A stretch of 64,000 nt of DNA from Paraconiothyrium sp. Pb-2020 (GCA_022419385.1 JAJUBI010000006.1:1860001-1924000), one strand, 5' to 3'. Positions 33,664 through 46,800 are shown, numbered from the stretch's first letter. Notes: generated by a model not told the origin, from the sequence alone. A program made the numbers and translations.

Positions 33664-35844
33664 TTGGACATATACGGGCGTCAGGAACTACGTTGTGAGG
33701 ACATGTCGAGTGTCGTTTGCCGTGTCAAGGTGACCGAAGGTCAGGCGTAGCGCGCCCTGGGAAGTTGTCAACAGAGAGGAAGGGACAACCCAGGTGACCC
33801 GACTGCATATCAAGATGGTAGGGCGACCCAGAAACCAGGTCACTGGCTGACTATTCGGCGACTGGTATGAGATGGAGGCAATACGTCCAGTGGCTACACG
33901 CTCAGCACAGGAAAAGATAGGCTCTACGCTCACCCAGACCGAGCCTCAAAACCGAAAAAGTAACGTGCGTGTAACAGTGACCAACGCGGTCAGTGGTTCG
34001 ATGGATCGTGGCGGCGTAGCGAGAACGACGATCTTGACTTTGCGGCGTCACACCCGAGCGCCACAGACAGACTATTGGAAGTGTGTCGAGGAGGTGAATA
34101 AAGATGTGAACTCTTGTGAGGAAGACTGGATGTACGGAGTGTGGACGAGGCTTGTACGCAAATCGAACATCGATACGACCCACCATGTGTGCAAAGCCGC
34201 GGATCGGTCTTATGGACTGCTTGCTCAAAGCAGGTATTCAAGGCATACCCGCGCGAGAGCGGCAACGCATTCGTAGTTCATAGAACTTCGATACTTTTCA
34301 ACACACGCAGATTGGGCGGAGTCACAGTTTTTGAGTCTGGTGAAGCCGACAATCTCGTGTCTCGGCAGAATCATAACCAAAACCAGGAATGTGTCGCTTT
34401 ATCAATGAATCGACTAGTCGAGGCAAGTGTATCTCGTACGAATGTGGTTTTACGTAGAGCCTTTTCTTGGTCTCGTGGATTAAAGAGGACATCAAGACGC
34501 AAACTGTACGGGTCCTGTAAGCCGAGCTGAGCAGGAGCGTTTGGTTGGACAGAGTGAATATGGTAAATGAGGGCTCAAACGTCTGGAAAGGTCAACTTTC
34601 TGAGTCAGGCTCGGACTCGGTCGCGTAAGACATTGTATGAGGCATGCATGCGTCTCGAATCGTTCCGTCATAGGTCTGAGATGGATGTAAGAACTGGCCG
34701 AGCCCTGTTATCTCGACTAGCGCTGGGGGGATAGCGCATACCGCAGTATGTGTACGCGTTCAAGTAGCTTGCAATAGTCAATCGGACGAAAGGTGGGTGT
34801 AAACGCCCCGCAACACTCGACATCTGAGCGCAGGCTGTGTCTACTGTGCTTATCAGTAAGAAAATGGTTCCAGTACAGGTGAGGCTTCGTCCCGCTGGCT
34901 TTCGGTACCCGGCGATACAGCAGGAGGACGAAGTATGCCCGTTGCTGGACATGGTTGCGAACCGATGCAGACCGTAGTCCGTTCACGATCAGGGTGGTCT
35001 AGAGGAGCTGCTGCACTAGATGACGTTCCCGACATCTGCGGGGCATGCATCGTGCTCGGGCGTGTCAATCTTGCAGTGCGCGTATTCGTATGCCCGTATT
35101 CTCAGCGGACCAATGAACGCGGGCGGCGGGAATGTTGGTGCTGCCGCACGCTATTCGCGCGACGTCTTGAATAGTGGTTTTTTCGTGCGGTGGAGAGGCA
35201 AGCCGCGGCTGGCGCAAAGAATGGCGCACTTGTATGACGCCAGTTTTGCAAGTTGACGACCGACGCGCACGGCAGAGACAATGGCGCTCTGAAGGCAGAG
35301 AAGCAGATGGCCAAGCGATATGCAAGTCATCGTCATGCCGCGAATAGCACGGCACAGCCTGCTCAGCTCGCATCAGACGCCAGAGACAGCCAGGCTTCCG
35401 AGCGCACAGCATGGGCGGATGCGGACACGTTGGTCTTCGCCGAGGCGACAGAAGGCCCAGGGCGTGTTGGAGTACCAGTGCGGTGTCAGAAAACGCGACT
35501 GGGTGGGAGGGGTGCATGGTGGATGCCAGATGGTGGTTCACTTGCGACGCGGACGGTGGGCGGACAGTGGGTCGAGCCTTGGCCTGCCTCGGCTGCGCCA
35601 TAGTCTAATTTCCCTCTGCAAGTGCCAGCCCGGTGCACAGCCAACCCAAGCTCTTCCAACCCCAACCTTCCTTTATCTTTTCTTCTTCTGCGTGCCCGAC
35701 TGAAGCCGACGCACCGCCGTTTTAATACTTCTTTCATGTCGCAGTGACCGGACAGCCGCCTATCAACATATCGCTATCGTACGCCTTCGCGACGCCCTAA
35801 TCCGAATTAACCGCCCGCCCAGCGAAAAGGAGGTTCCAGCAACC
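33664..35844. other. long intergenic stretch
   Basis: About 2.2 kb between divergently oriented genes (seven-helix protein and GT32). ORFs up to 178 codons overlap on both strands around 35065-35700, with Arg/Ser-rich, low-quality translations. I take them as chance frames in GC-rich DNA. The last 250 bp is pyrimidine-rich leader of the GT32 gene. Confidence 0.45.
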
Positions 35845-36987
35845 ATGCGCAGAGGCGTCCTCATATTCCTCATCACCACCATCGTGGTCCTCGGCTTTGC
35901 AGTCCACCATGTCTGGACCCTTCTGGAACTGCTTGTCGTCGACGGCAAGGAAGATGCCATACTCCGCGCTGAACTGCCTGCGCCAAACTCGGGCGCCATC
36001 AGCGAACGACCCCAACTGATCCCAAAGATCATCCACCAGACGTACATCAACGAGAGTGTACCCGAGCACTGGAAGGGGCCGCAGCAGAGTTGCATCGACC
36101 TGCATCCCGACTACGAGTACAAGGTGCGCGCCATCGCTGTTCAACATCGAGGCACCCTTCGCTAACATGGAAGCAGCTCTGGACGGACAAGAAGTCGCGC
36201 GAGTTCATTGCTGCTGAGTACGTTTTGTGTGTGTGGAACAAGGGAGTGTGCAGCGACTGACCGCAGCAGATACCCGTGGTTCCTCGAGACTTTTGACGGC
36301 TACCCGTACCCTATTCAGCGCGCCGACGCTATAAGATACTTTGTGCTGCACCACTTCGGAGGCATCTACATCGACTTGGACGACGTGTGTGCCCTTCCAA
36401 TTCCTACCAAAACAGCACTGATAGTCTTCTAGGGATGCAACCGCAGCCTCGATCCGCTCCTCGCCTACCCCGCGTGGGTTCGCAAGACCAGCCCCACCGG
36501 TATCTCCAACGATGCCATGGGCTCCGTTCCGCGCCACAAGTTTTTCCTGAACGCCATCGACCGTCTGCCTGACTACAACCGCCGCTGGCCGTTGCCATAC
36601 ATCACTGTCATGGCCTCGACCGGTCCTTTGTACCTTAGCGTCATCTGGCGCCACTACAACAAGGCTAATCCGGTGGGCGCGGATCGCGTTCGCATCCTCT
36701 TTCCTGCAGAGTACAACAACCATAGTTGGAGTTTCTTCACCCACCACCTGGGCAACAGCTGGCACAACAATGACGTCAAGCTCATCTTCTGGATGGCCTC
36801 GCACTGGGTGGTCCTTACCGTCATTGGCTTCACCGTCGGCCTTGCTTTGCTCTGGTGCATCTACTCGACCTTTGTGGTAGGCCGCCAGGCGAACAACCCG
36901 AGGAGCAAGTACGCATACTCGCGGATACCCTTCTACCGCCGGGTAAGCAGCAAAGACATCGAGCTGAACGACCGACACCAAGTCTAG
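35845..36987 (+). CDS. GT32 mannosyltransferase, MIPC-synthase catalytic subunit-like (SUR1/CSH1)
   Basis: Members transfer mannose to inositol-phosphoceramide in the Golgi. Model join(35845..36123, 36177..36217, 36270..36384, 36433..36987), 329 aa. The three introns (53, 52 and 48 bp) restore DYEYK-LWTDKKSREFI, FIAAE-YPWFLETFDGYPYPIQ and YIDLDD-GCNRSLDPLL. N-terminal signal anchor LIFLITTIVVLGFAVHHVW (residues 6-24), then IPKIIHQTYINESVPEHW. The glycosyltransferase DXD motif is in GGIYIDLDD (about 137-145). Downstream family blocks: SNDAMGSVPRHKFF, SWSFFTHHLGNSWHNND. A second hydrophobic helix, VVLTVIGFTVGLALLWCIY, lies near the C-terminus, as in Sur1. The partner Csg2 is not in the window. 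Confidence 0.92.
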
Positions 36988-38330
36988 CAGGCTTTTCGCC
37001 TGGACTTTTCTCTTGATCTTGTTTAATGACCACAATTTTGTAATACCATACTGCTGCATTTTACGGCGCTGCTGTTGTCCCTTCGCTAGCATTTCTACCT
37101 CTCCAAGGCTCTGGGAGAGCCTTCTACATTTGATTCAGGTCTGTATACTTTATTAGGGGTGGTTTGGTGTTAGGTGGGAGGCTTCAGCGCCACCATGCTT
37201 ACTTGATTTAATTCCTCGGCTTTTCGGTCAAGCGGAGTCTCAGGCACGCACATAGAGTACGGCCATTGTTAGAATAGGAGCAAAAAGACGCTCAGGGAAC
37301 GACAAAACAGAAAGAGGTGGATATCACGACTTGTCTGAGCTTCTCTCAGACGCCACGAGAGCAACTGTTCACCAGAGCCCGTGCGCAAATTTATAATATA
37401 GCAACGTATCTTGACGAATTGACCCAAACTCGTTCAGTCAACTCCGATCAGTCTCCACCTCCTATTTTATCAGCGATTCATGTCCACCTTCCATTCCACC
37501 CGCGTTTATCATCTCCTTGAGCGTCGATGTGGATCACAATACTCCGTGCCTGTTGTTTGTTTGCTCTTGTACCTCACCACCTAGATGAATCTCGTTCCGA
37601 TGGGGATTCCGAACGGTGGTACCCGACAGCCCCGCTTCTTTGCCGGTGGCTTCTGGCAAGTGTGTCAGGAACGGGAAAGATGCGAGGACAAACGTTTGGA
37701 ATGTCTCAGGTTGGCACGCTGGTGGTCTGTCTGTATGGCTATTATCACTGGATGGCTGATTTCTGGTGATGATGGTACACCAGAGATGAGAGTACCTTCT
37801 AAGACAGAGTCTGCTGGAAATGTACTATGCGGCTCGCCCGGCCCATACCGTGTGGAGAATCGTTTCCTCGTAGAAGAATTGTGGTTGTGTTGTCCTAGGA
37901 AGAACAATGAGGAACGTGAAGTCGAAGGTGGCAAGCGCAAGGACAAGAATGTATACACCAATGAATCCGTTCAGCCCACAGAACAACTGGGAGTGTTCCT
38001 TGAGCAAAGTTCGATGCTGCCTTTAATGTTTAGTACTTTTACAAAGCCGGTCTCTGGTATATGAGCTCGTCATCTTCGGCTTCACAGACTCACTTTGATA
38101 TTATTTGATCGTGGAGGACAGTAAGTGTTCTTCAAGCTGGCCTCGCTCAATCGATAAACGGTTTATGGTAAGGTTTGATACACTCAACAGGAGATCGTTC
38201 TCATAGCAGGCCTCGCTATGCGTGCTGCTCTTGGTTCAAAGCTGTATAGGTGACGAGGGTAAAATTGGGTATCATATTGGTATACTCGTGACATCGGTGC
38301 CAGATGACGGTTGCTAGATTAGACTGAGAT
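36988..38330. other. intergenic between convergent genes
   Basis: About 1.3 kb. A 159-codon + strand frame (37585-38064) and an opposing hydrophobic - strand frame (37825-38007) overlap. Neither has a recognisable domain or convincing start. Probably 3' UTRs and spacer. Confidence 0.4.
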
Positions 38331-39386
38331 CTACTCCCTCCATCCCACATAAACCTCATCTGTCCTGAATCTCTGCGTGCATGTGCTATCTTCGAGCTTA
38401 GTCGTGACGCCTGTCTGATATTCCAACAGGCCCGCGTGCGCAATCATGATGCCGTTGTCGATGCAGAACCGCTCATCAGTCGCAAAGACACTGCCCCCTC
38501 TATCTCTTGCCATTATGCCCATCATCTGCTGTAACCGCTCGTTGGAACCCACACCTCCAACCACGAGGACCTGCTTGCTTCCCACATGCGCCATAGCGCG
38601 CTCTGTGATCTCTATTAACATAGCGTAAATCGTCTCTTGTAACGAGAAGCACAGATCTTCTTTAGTAACCAGCTGCCCGTCTTCCGTTCTTAGTCTCTTC
38701 TCATCTGGTAAACTTTGGTCGAGTCCTTTAGCAAGGACATCCGCCGCCGCTAATATACCCGAGAAACTCGCATCCATGCCCTTGACCGCATAAGGCAGCC
38801 CCACAAAGTTCTTCCCCTTCTTCGCCAGCTGCTCTACATTATATCCCGGGAAAGGATCATTCGGAATCATCAGCGTGCGCGCAAACCGATCAATGCAGTT
38901 TCCAATCGCGATGTCCAGCGTCTCTCCAAAGATTCTGTACCGGTTCGCAGAGTACGCAATAACCTGCGTGTTGCCTCCCGAAACGTACAGCACAACGGGA
39001 TTCTCCGCCCCTGTGATACTCCTCCCCATCTCGATATGGCCGACGCAGTGATTGACGCCTACAAGCGGCTTACCCCATAGTAACGCGCACGTTCGCGCCG
39101 CGAGCGCGACGCTCTGCAATGGCGCGCCCATACCGGGTCCCTTAGTGTAGCATATGCAATCTATGTCGGAGATCTTGACGCGGGCTTGTCGGATGGCTTG
39201 CTTTATGAGGCGGACGACCCATGCACGGTGGTGGAGGGCCGTGTCCTTGGGGAGAAAGCCTTCGCCCGGTGGTGAGTTATACGTGTGTCGGAGGTTTGCG
39301 AGGATGACGGGGGGTTTGGAGGGAGAGTGGGATATTATGCCGATGCCGATTTTGTTGGCGGAGCCTTCGAGGCCGATGGCTATCAT
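38331..39386 (-). CDS. KAE1: KAE1, tRNA N6-threonylcarbamoyladenosine transferase (EKC/KEOPS)
   Basis: Kae1 is the catalytic subunit of EKC/KEOPS, which makes t6A37 on ANN-decoding tRNAs. A single exon of 351 aa, the usual size for the cytosolic enzyme, with a real ATG (MIAIGLEGSANKIGIG). Diagnostic motifs: the metal-binding HCVGHIEMGR, the ASKHA nucleotide-binding strand VVLYVSGGNTQVIAY, GMDASFSGI, and VVGGVGSNERLQQM. The third metal ligand lies in the C-terminal CIDNGIMIAHAG motif. No mitochondrial targeting sequence, which separates it from Qri7-type paralogues. It faces the SET methyltransferase gene across a 620-bp divergent promoter. Confidence 0.97.
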   Translation of the reverse strand: MIAIGLEGSANKIGIGIISHSPSKPPVILANLRHTYNSPPGEGFLPKDTALHHRAWVVRLIKQAIRQARVKISDIDCICYTKGPGMGAPLQSVALAARTCALLWGKPLVGVNHCVGHIEMGRSITGAENPVVLYVSGGNTQVIAYSANRYRIFGETLDIAIGNCIDRFARTLMIPNDPFPGYNVEQLAKKGKNFVGLPYAVKGMDASFSGILAAADVLAKGLDQSLPDEKRLRTEDGQLVTKEDLCFSLQETIYAMLIEITERAMAHVGSKQVLVVGGVGSNERLQQMMGIMARDRGGSVFATDERFCIDNGIMIAHAGLLEYQTGVTTKLEDSTCTQRFRTDEVYVGWRE

Positions 39387-40007
39387 TTCGGTGGGTGTGG
39401 GCAGTCAGAAGAGGAGATTGTAGGTCGTTCTGGTATCCAGGATTTTTTGTAAATAGATTGACTGTTGTCAGATTGTTTGTGGATGTCGCTTTGGTGGTAT
39501 GCGGCATGGGTGAGGGGTTATTGGTGGAGGAGATGCTATCGATAAGCTGGAACTTTTCGCAGGTTGATGACGAGTCGGGGACGAACAAGCATCACTGCTC
39601 AGTGCTGATCAAGGCTTCAGAAAGAGCAAAGCCAACGATTGATTCGCGAGCAGACTCGGCTTATGCAGGAACTTCAAGGTAGGTTTTGTAGCACCAAGAA
39701 CGAGAGTGGATAGCAAAATAGATCGGGCTCTTGCTGCGCATCTTCTCTCTGAATTAGTACATGAAGGGTCCGGGTTTTGGAGCCCAATGAGGGTCGGCCA
39801 CGATCATTTTTAGACTACTTCATGACGAATGTTGATCTTGAACCTCTTGTGCACGCACACAGGACTGAATTTGTGGCTGGTCTTCAGTGCTCTTGCGGTG
39901 TCGCTAGGCGCTGGGCCAATCAGTGTTCGTTAGGCCCCGTCTCGTTTCTGGCCGCAATATTCAATCGCATCCACCACCTCCACTCCCACACCTCCAGTCG
40001 CAGAATC
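39387..40007. promoter_or_regulatory. shared divergent promoter, KAE1 / SET methyltransferase
   Basis: A 621-bp gap between divergent genes. A CCAAT box (GGCCAATCAG, about 39912-39921) lies ~90 bp before the SET gene ATG and could bind a HAP/NF-Y complex; that is inference. Confidence 0.4.
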
Positions 40008-41538
40008 ATGGACCCCTTCGATGAGGCCAGCCATGTCTTCCTGGACTGGCTCAAACGCTCTGGAGCGGAAGTCAGCCCCAAAATTGAGCTGAAAGATCTG
40101 CGTAACATTCAAGCCGGTCGTGGCGTCGGTGAGTCCGCACCTTGCTAACGGATAGTCCCCGAAGAAACATTCTTCTTCCCCCCCACACTTCACTTTGCTT
40201 CAAACATACGAGCATGCACAGGCACACTGCTAATACATCCCAGTTGCGACACAAAACATCGACGAAGATGAGGTCCTTTTCCGCATCCCCCGCTCTGCAA
40301 TCCTCTCCGTCGAGAACTCGATCCTCTCCAACGAGATCCCCAAAGCCACCTTTGACGCCCTCGGCCCCTGGCTCTCCCTCATACTCGTCATGCTCTACGA
40401 GTACTTCAATAAGGACGCCTCAAACTGGGCTCCCTACTTCCGCGTCCTGCCTAACGAGTTCAACACCCTGATGTTTTGGTCTGACGACGAGCTCGCAGAG
40501 CTCCAAGCATCGGCCGTGGTGCATAAGATCGGGCGCCAAAGCGCAGATGAGAACTTCAAGAATGAGCTTATACCGGTCATTAAAGAGTTTGCTCAGGTGG
40601 TATTTGCTGGTGATGAGAGGGCACAGGAGCGCGCGGCTGAGATGGAGAGCAAAGAGGGGATGCTGCTTATGCACAAAATGGGTAGTCTCATCATGGCATA
40701 TGCATTCGACGTCGAGCCGGCGCAACCGCAGAAAGAGGTCGATGAGGAGGGGTATGCGAGCGAGGACGAGGACGAAGCACTCCCCAAGGGCATGGTGCCT
40801 CTGGCAGACATGCTCAATGCGGACGCAGACAGGAACAATGCAAGGCTATTCTACGAAGAAGAGTCATTGTCGATGAAAACACTCAAAGCCATTCAGACCG
40901 AAGAGGAAATCTTCAACGACTACGGACCGCTGCCGAGGTCAGATTTACTCCGTCGGTATGGCTACGTCACAGAGAATTACGCGCAGTACGATGTCGCGGA
41001 GATCCAGTTCGATTTGGTTGCTCAGACCGCTTCTGCTGCCAATGTCTACTCCGAAGCTAGGTTCGAGTACCTAGACGAGAACGACCTCATCGAAACCGGT
41101 TATGACATTTGTGCCAGCGAACCATTCACTCTTCAAGAGAGCGTATCACCCGAGCTCGTCGTTGTAATTGAAACCTTACTGCTAGATAACGACGAATTCG
41201 AGCGTCTCAAGCGCAAAGGGAAATTACCAAAGCCGGAAAAAATCACGCCCAAGGGCGCAGAGTTCCTGCACAGATTGGTGCAGGTCAGGTTACAGCAATA
41301 CGCCACTACTCTTGATGAGGACAACCTCACGGCGACCCAGTTGCTTTCCAAGGCCGAGGCCACGTCGAAAGAGTGGCGTTATGCCATCGCGAAGGAAGTT
41401 CGTATTGGTGAGAAGAAGATCCTGAAGCAGGCTGAGGAGGCTTTGGAGCAAATGGGAAGAGATCTGGTCAACGCCAATGGTTACACGAAGAGACCGGCGG
41501 AGGAAGAGATGGGAAGAGGCAAGAGGCGCGCAAGATGA
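40008..41538 (+). CDS. SET-domain lysine methyltransferase, RKM4/SETD6-like
   Basis: Rkm4 methylates ribosomal protein L42 in yeast; SETD6 is the animal relative. Model join(40008..40128, 40244..41538), 471 aa. The 115-bp intron joins QAGRGV to VATQNIDEDEVLFRIPR, the split N-terminal SET strand. A helical insert follows (iSET). The catalytic end reads VPLADMLNADADRNNARLFY and IFNDYGPLPRSDLLRRYGYV, carrying the NxYG turn and Tyr typical of this class. An acidic loop (YASEDEDEALPKG) interrupts the SET region. The C-terminal part matches the Rubisco-LSMT substrate-binding region (SKAEATSKEWRYAIAKEVRI) and ends in a basic GRGKRRAR. The substrate is inferred from family only. Confidence 0.9.
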
Positions 41539-41932
41539 GGGAAGCTAGAGATGTCACGATTGCGAAAGTTGACCCCTGGAGACTACGACTATACTTCGTA
41601 GATGCATGGTAAGTTTTGCATTTTTACTACTGCTGTCTCAGGAGCGATCCTGCGATACATCTTTCCTAGTATACATATCCAAATCTCACAGCCGCTAATC
41701 CGTCTCCCAGGCTCCCGCTCTCTCCTAGCGCCCGGCGGTGTAGTGTACATAGAGGTGCCGGTGTGTTGCAGGCGTCTCCGAACGAAAAGCGAATGGAAAA
41801 CAGCCTGGAGCATCCTCTTCTGTTCGAATAAAAAGCGCAAATGGGTATAACATCGTGTCTTGAAAACAACAACTCGTCGCATCATTAAAAGCGCAAATAG
41901 GAAAAGGATGAAGACAAGGCCGCGAAGTCTTA
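41539..41932. other. spacer between convergent genes
   Basis: Nearly 400 bp between the stops of the SET methyltransferase and EPL1. No gene seen. Confidence 0.5.
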
Positions 41933-43864
41933 CTACCCAGCGCCAGGCGGGGCCAGATGACCGGATGAGGATCTTTGGTGGTTCTCAATCGCTCTCCTAT
42001 TCTGTGCTGCAGCCGCGGCCGCAGCTGCAGCTTGATGCTGAGCATGCTGCTTCTCGCCCTGGCGCTCGATCATGATTCTGTACCGGATGTGGAGGTTGTC
42101 CGTCCAATCTACGGGATAGATCTGCTCGTCTTCGCTACTATCGCCGGCGAACTTCCACCTGTCGGCTATTCGCTCGTCAATAGGATCGTTGTCAAGCTTA
42201 GGACGCTTCACGCCACGGCGATCGATCATTACACGACCACCACGGCCCGTGCGCCGGCGGTACCGCGATTGATCCTGGTACGGAACATCATCGGGGGGTG
42301 TGCCAAACCGTATCCGCGCACTTCTGCGTGGTTCAGGTTGCTTCACTTGTTGGACGGCCATCGCATCGCCAACCTCCTCAGAAGATACCGACGCCGGGGG
42401 TGTCGGCAATTGCGAATCTGTAAAGACGCGGCGGAAGTCTGACTTTGCCGCAGGTTGCTCTAGAGGTGGTGTGATAGGGCGCCAAGTTGCATCCACCCAT
42501 CCGACATTCCACTTTTGGTGCTTCATCAGATTCTCCTCGATGAACCCGTCGATGATCTCGGATTTCTTCGCAAGCTGGTCATCAAGATATACAAGATCGG
42601 AATCGACAAGTCGGCCATCGGGACGAGTAACTGAAGGTTTAGAACCCATGCCAGGAATGCCTCTTTGAAGAGCTTGGGTATCCACTCTTGGCTTGGGCTT
42701 CGGAGCAGGCTGTGAAAGCGTTAGGAATGGGGCATTACGAGCATCGAGAGGAATGCGAACCTTCTGGTTGATGAGGAGCTCTTCATCATCACCCTTGATG
42801 CTGAGCCTCCTCTTCGTCTCCTTGACTTCACCCCGTTGCTCGAAGATCAGCTTGTCTAAGGCGAGCTGTTCCCGGATCATGACTTCACGGCGCTTGACCT
42901 GGGCCATAATGAACCGAGCTTCCTCCAGCTCCTTCCTCAGCTTCTTCAGCTTCTCAGTTACCTGAGCATCGCGACCGCGCGTCTTCCTCTGCATGCGCAC
43001 TTCGCGCCGCCGGAAGCAGACATACGGATCTGAGTCGTCCGTGTCGAGATTCTTCTCAAACTTGAGCGTGGGCATTAATGGACGGTTGAGCCTTCGCTCG
43101 CGCTCAGCTTTCCAGTGCACGTAAACATCTTTGGCGAATCTCCGTGCATGCTCAGGGATTCTCTCGTCGAACAAAGCCTCGAGCTCCTCGTACATGAGGA
43201 CAGGGGTGTTGTCCACGTCAGCATATGGTTGCTTTTCTAGAGTAGCTTCCTCGAAGAAGTTGATGACCAGCTCGAACTCGTCCTCGGAGCACTGTACACC
43301 TTTGTTCTTCTTTTGGTTGTATGACTTGAGCCAAGCAGCATCTTCGCTGGTCATGCAATACGGACATCCTATCGTGTCTTCCACGGTAGATGAGAAACGA
43401 ATATAGGTCGACGGTTGAGTAAACTGTCTTGGGTAAAGATCCTCATACTGCAGCTTACTTGCAACAGCCTCAGGTGTAGGGATGTAGAGCTGTGAGATCT
43501 TGCCGCCGCCTTGAGATGCTGCCTGAGCGGCAGATATCACGGCTTGCAAATGGTGCTCCTATACATTATCAGCAAGCCGATCCACCGACACAAGATGACA
43601 GCGAAACATTGCAGCCTTGCGAGCCGGGCACGAGTGTTGACCGGTCATCGCAATCACGGCTGATATCGAACTGGTGACGGAACAGGCCTAGCGTGAACTT
43701 ACGATTTCCTCTCCTTTTTCGACACCCGTCTCGACCTTGGGAATGTGCCGCGTCGCGTCATCGTCGCCGAGCTGCTCAACCTCGTGCTCACGAAGGATAG
43801 GTAGGTTCTGTTTCGTAGATAGCTTGCGCTGGCGAAAGCGCTGGCCGGTAACCCTCTGCGTCAT
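41933..43864 (-). CDS. EPL1: Enhancer-of-polycomb-like protein EPL1 (NuA4 subunit)
   Basis: Epl1 bridges the Esa1/Piccolo module to NuA4, which acetylates H4 and H2A in the nucleus. Model complement(join(41933..43558, 43703..43864)), 595 aa. The 144-bp intron (phase 0) joins the first exon MTQRVTGQRFRQRKLSTKQN...VEKGEEI to EHHLQAVISAAQAASQG. The EPcA domain covers about residues 5-160, with LYIPTPEAV, IGCPYCMTSEDAAWLKSYN and the helix ERIPEHARRFAKDVYVHWK. Then come RRREVRMQRKTRGRDAQ and a long helix, KLRKELEEARFIMAQVKRR. The tail has an Arg-rich DNA/nucleosome-type patch (RYRRRTGRGGRVMIDRRG) and a nine-alanine run. The ATG at 43864 is the first in the exon. Confidence 0.95.
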
Positions 43865-46800
43865 GATGGTGTGCCGTGAAGTGCAGCGCGTTCACAGAAA
43901 TTTGCGCACACGTGACCAGCCTGGCTGGGGCGTTGGGTGCTGGCTGGCAAGGGCCAGCGCCGCGGCGATGGCTGCGACGCGCAGCGGTGACTCGTTTGCG
44001 ACCACTCCCGGGCGTGAAAAATCACAATATGGGTGTCAAACGATTTCGCATGCGCTGTTTAGACGGAAGATCGACCCAGGCCAGATTTTCCGATGGTGTT
44101 GGGGGAGATTTCTGATGGAGAAGGTTGGAGGGGCGTCGCGGTTTGTTGGTGTGGGAGGTGGTCAAGGCCGCGCGCAATGATAGCGAGGGACGATCCCGGA
44201 CGCACCGCGCAACGCCGCCGGCGAGAGCTTTTTCGCTAAGGCCACGATGCCCTTCCTGCGCTGCCTGGAATGGAACCGGGTGCACGACGAATGTGCGCAG
44301 CTGTAGACGCTGATAGCCTGCAAATCCAGGTTTATTGTCATCGTTTTGTGTACGATTCCTGGCGGCGTAGAATCTGCAAGCTCGTCGTGCGACAGTCTCC
44401 TGATTGGCTGCCTTTTTTTCATTTTTCGACCAATGGCGATGCACGAACCCGCGAAAACCCAACAGTAGCGCCATTTATCTCCCCAGATCACACACTGCAG
44501 TGCACCACAGAGCGAGCACCGGGTCTTTCCTGTAGAGAACGATGTACTGTGCTTTCGTGTATAATGCTAACATTTTGTTCCGGACACCAAGAGTTTCGGT
44601 GTGCAGCGCCGCGTACTAAGATCGTCCTTTCCACTCAGGATACCTATAGTGGCAGTACGTGCAAACGTCGCTCGCTATTCGCCAATCGACTTGCTATGCT
44701 GTCTAGGAAATAGCGCGGCTACGTCTTACTTCGATATGTGAAAGCAATAAGGGGGCGCAATAAGTCGTCAGATTGGAGTTCCAAAACCAAAACAGTTGGA
44801 GACTACCTAGGTACCGTAACTATCATTGTTGCTCCCGATGAAACGGCACCTAGGGAATCTTCTTCGGCATACTAACCTTGGGTGGGAGACACTAGCACTG
44901 CGATCACCTCTATCATTAAGTTCTAGAAGGTATCAGGTCGATAGTAGCAAAACCTTGGATCTTGGATTTCGGACTGTGGGTCGTTTTCATGCATGAACCA
45001 TAATAAATTATGGGGCTCACGCTGCCGCAGCTGCAGTGTGACCGTCTGCTCGAGACATGCGCAACCACCGCGCAAAGCATCTCAGCGTTATCAACTCAAC
45101 TGAATTTTGGTCGGGTCGGATGAAGAAGGCATTGCAGCCTTGAGACAGCAAGGGTCCGGTGGACTTGTCGCATACATCATCGCTGCGCCGATCGCATCGT
45201 AGTACAGTCCGCTTCACATGCGTGCATACCTTCTAATTCTGTTATGCATATAGAACCACAGCTCACCGTCCAGCTTCGCTGTTGCCACAAAAGTCTCGTA
45301 AGCACTTGGGACCGGAACTAGGTCAGTCTTTGATATGAAGTCTGGTAGTAATACAGTCTGCTCATATGATAGTCCTAGGCCTTTATTAGAAAAAATGTAA
45401 CCCCCCTGAGCATCATACTTTAGCTTCGTCGGAAATTCGCGCGTTGTTACCTGCTGTGCTTTCTTGTGCGGAAAGTATAAGCGATAGAGTTGTGAAGGAA
45501 ACCAGGGCGATACCCTAGCTGGGACTACCATAGTGTCTTCCATATCCAGGTTGAGCTGCTATTGTAGGAGCGCCAATCATCACGCAGTCGTTTGACTACA
45601 TGGCCTAAAGTGCCGTCCGGATAAGTAACGGGGCGGGAAAGCGTTGGGCAGTGGTGTGAGTAGTGAAGAATGTCAACGTAGCGTGCTGTTCCAGGATTTG
45701 TTCCCTCCAGTGAGTATCTTGATAATATACATGTGGTAAAGCTCAACCAATTGCACCAGTACGACCGTGCCCTAGAGTGTCTGACAGCCATCCGTCATGC
45801 CAGCAACAATTGCGAAACGAGTTCTTCAGGTCATCAGCCGGTCATCCCTCTGTTTCTCATGACACAAAGGCCGAGTACTAATGATTAAAGATCGAATGCC
45901 CATGGTGTAATTCGTTACAACCGGCGCAAAGTTAATTTCAAGACGTACAGCCGCAGCCACACAGTACACTTAGCGAAAGGAGATAACTCCGGAATTTAAG
46001 GGTTCCGAAATGTTTCCAGTTGAATCGGCGACATTGCGCCGACACATACGCACAATTGTCTCGGATGAACCCCGCAAGCTGAACGGACAATCTCCGGATG
46101 AGGTTGGATGCTAAGTGACGGCCCTTTCCAGTGTCAAAACTTTCCCACTTGACGAACCTGTCGGGCAATGAACCCTAGTTACATCGCTCTAGTCCTGTAG
46201 GAGTAAGCTGTACGTGCAGGGAACTAAGCTGGACAGGAAAGCTTGTGTGTGCTTATCCGAGTCTACGTTCTTATGTCCTTCGAGCTAGATCATGGCTTAG
46301 ATTACGCTAGGATTTTTATTGTCCCATGCTTACGCCGCATACAGAATGACGGATACGGCCCATCATACGGCCGCCCATATGTCCCAGTCTCGCTGATGTT
46401 TACTCGCCAAGCGCAAAGCCACCGGGCCACCGCCTCTATCATCCTGCGAGCGTTCCTGCCTTAGCTGTCTATGCAGAAGGAAACCTTGGAAATTCACGCA
46501 GCGGACCTAGTTTTGAAGCCGATCCACTTCTAGTACGATGCCCTTCTTCGTTACCGTCCGTGAATATGGGGTCTTTGATATGTCCAGGTCTCAATTACTA
46601 GGTCCTAAATTATGCACCGATCGTGCAAAGGGCGCAGTTCACTGGTGTCAAGATCTTGGACGAGGAGAAGCAGACTGTCGGACTTCGCAGCTTGGCTTGC
46701 CAAAATTACAGGGAACTTCTGAGAAGGGTGGAGGCGGAAAGCTCAATGTTGAGGGAGAGCCGTAAGCACCGTTATCTTCTCCTAGCAACATCGCGTGCCA

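Noticed and set aside
35065..35703. Overlapping ORFs of up to 178 codons on both strands
   Set aside because: Arg/Ser-rich, mutually overlapping and without any domain; typical of chance frames in GC-rich DNA.
37585..38064. 159-codon plus-strand ORF opposite a hydrophobic minus ORF
   Set aside because: Neither shows a domain or conserved-looking motif, and they lie between convergent genes where UTRs are expected.
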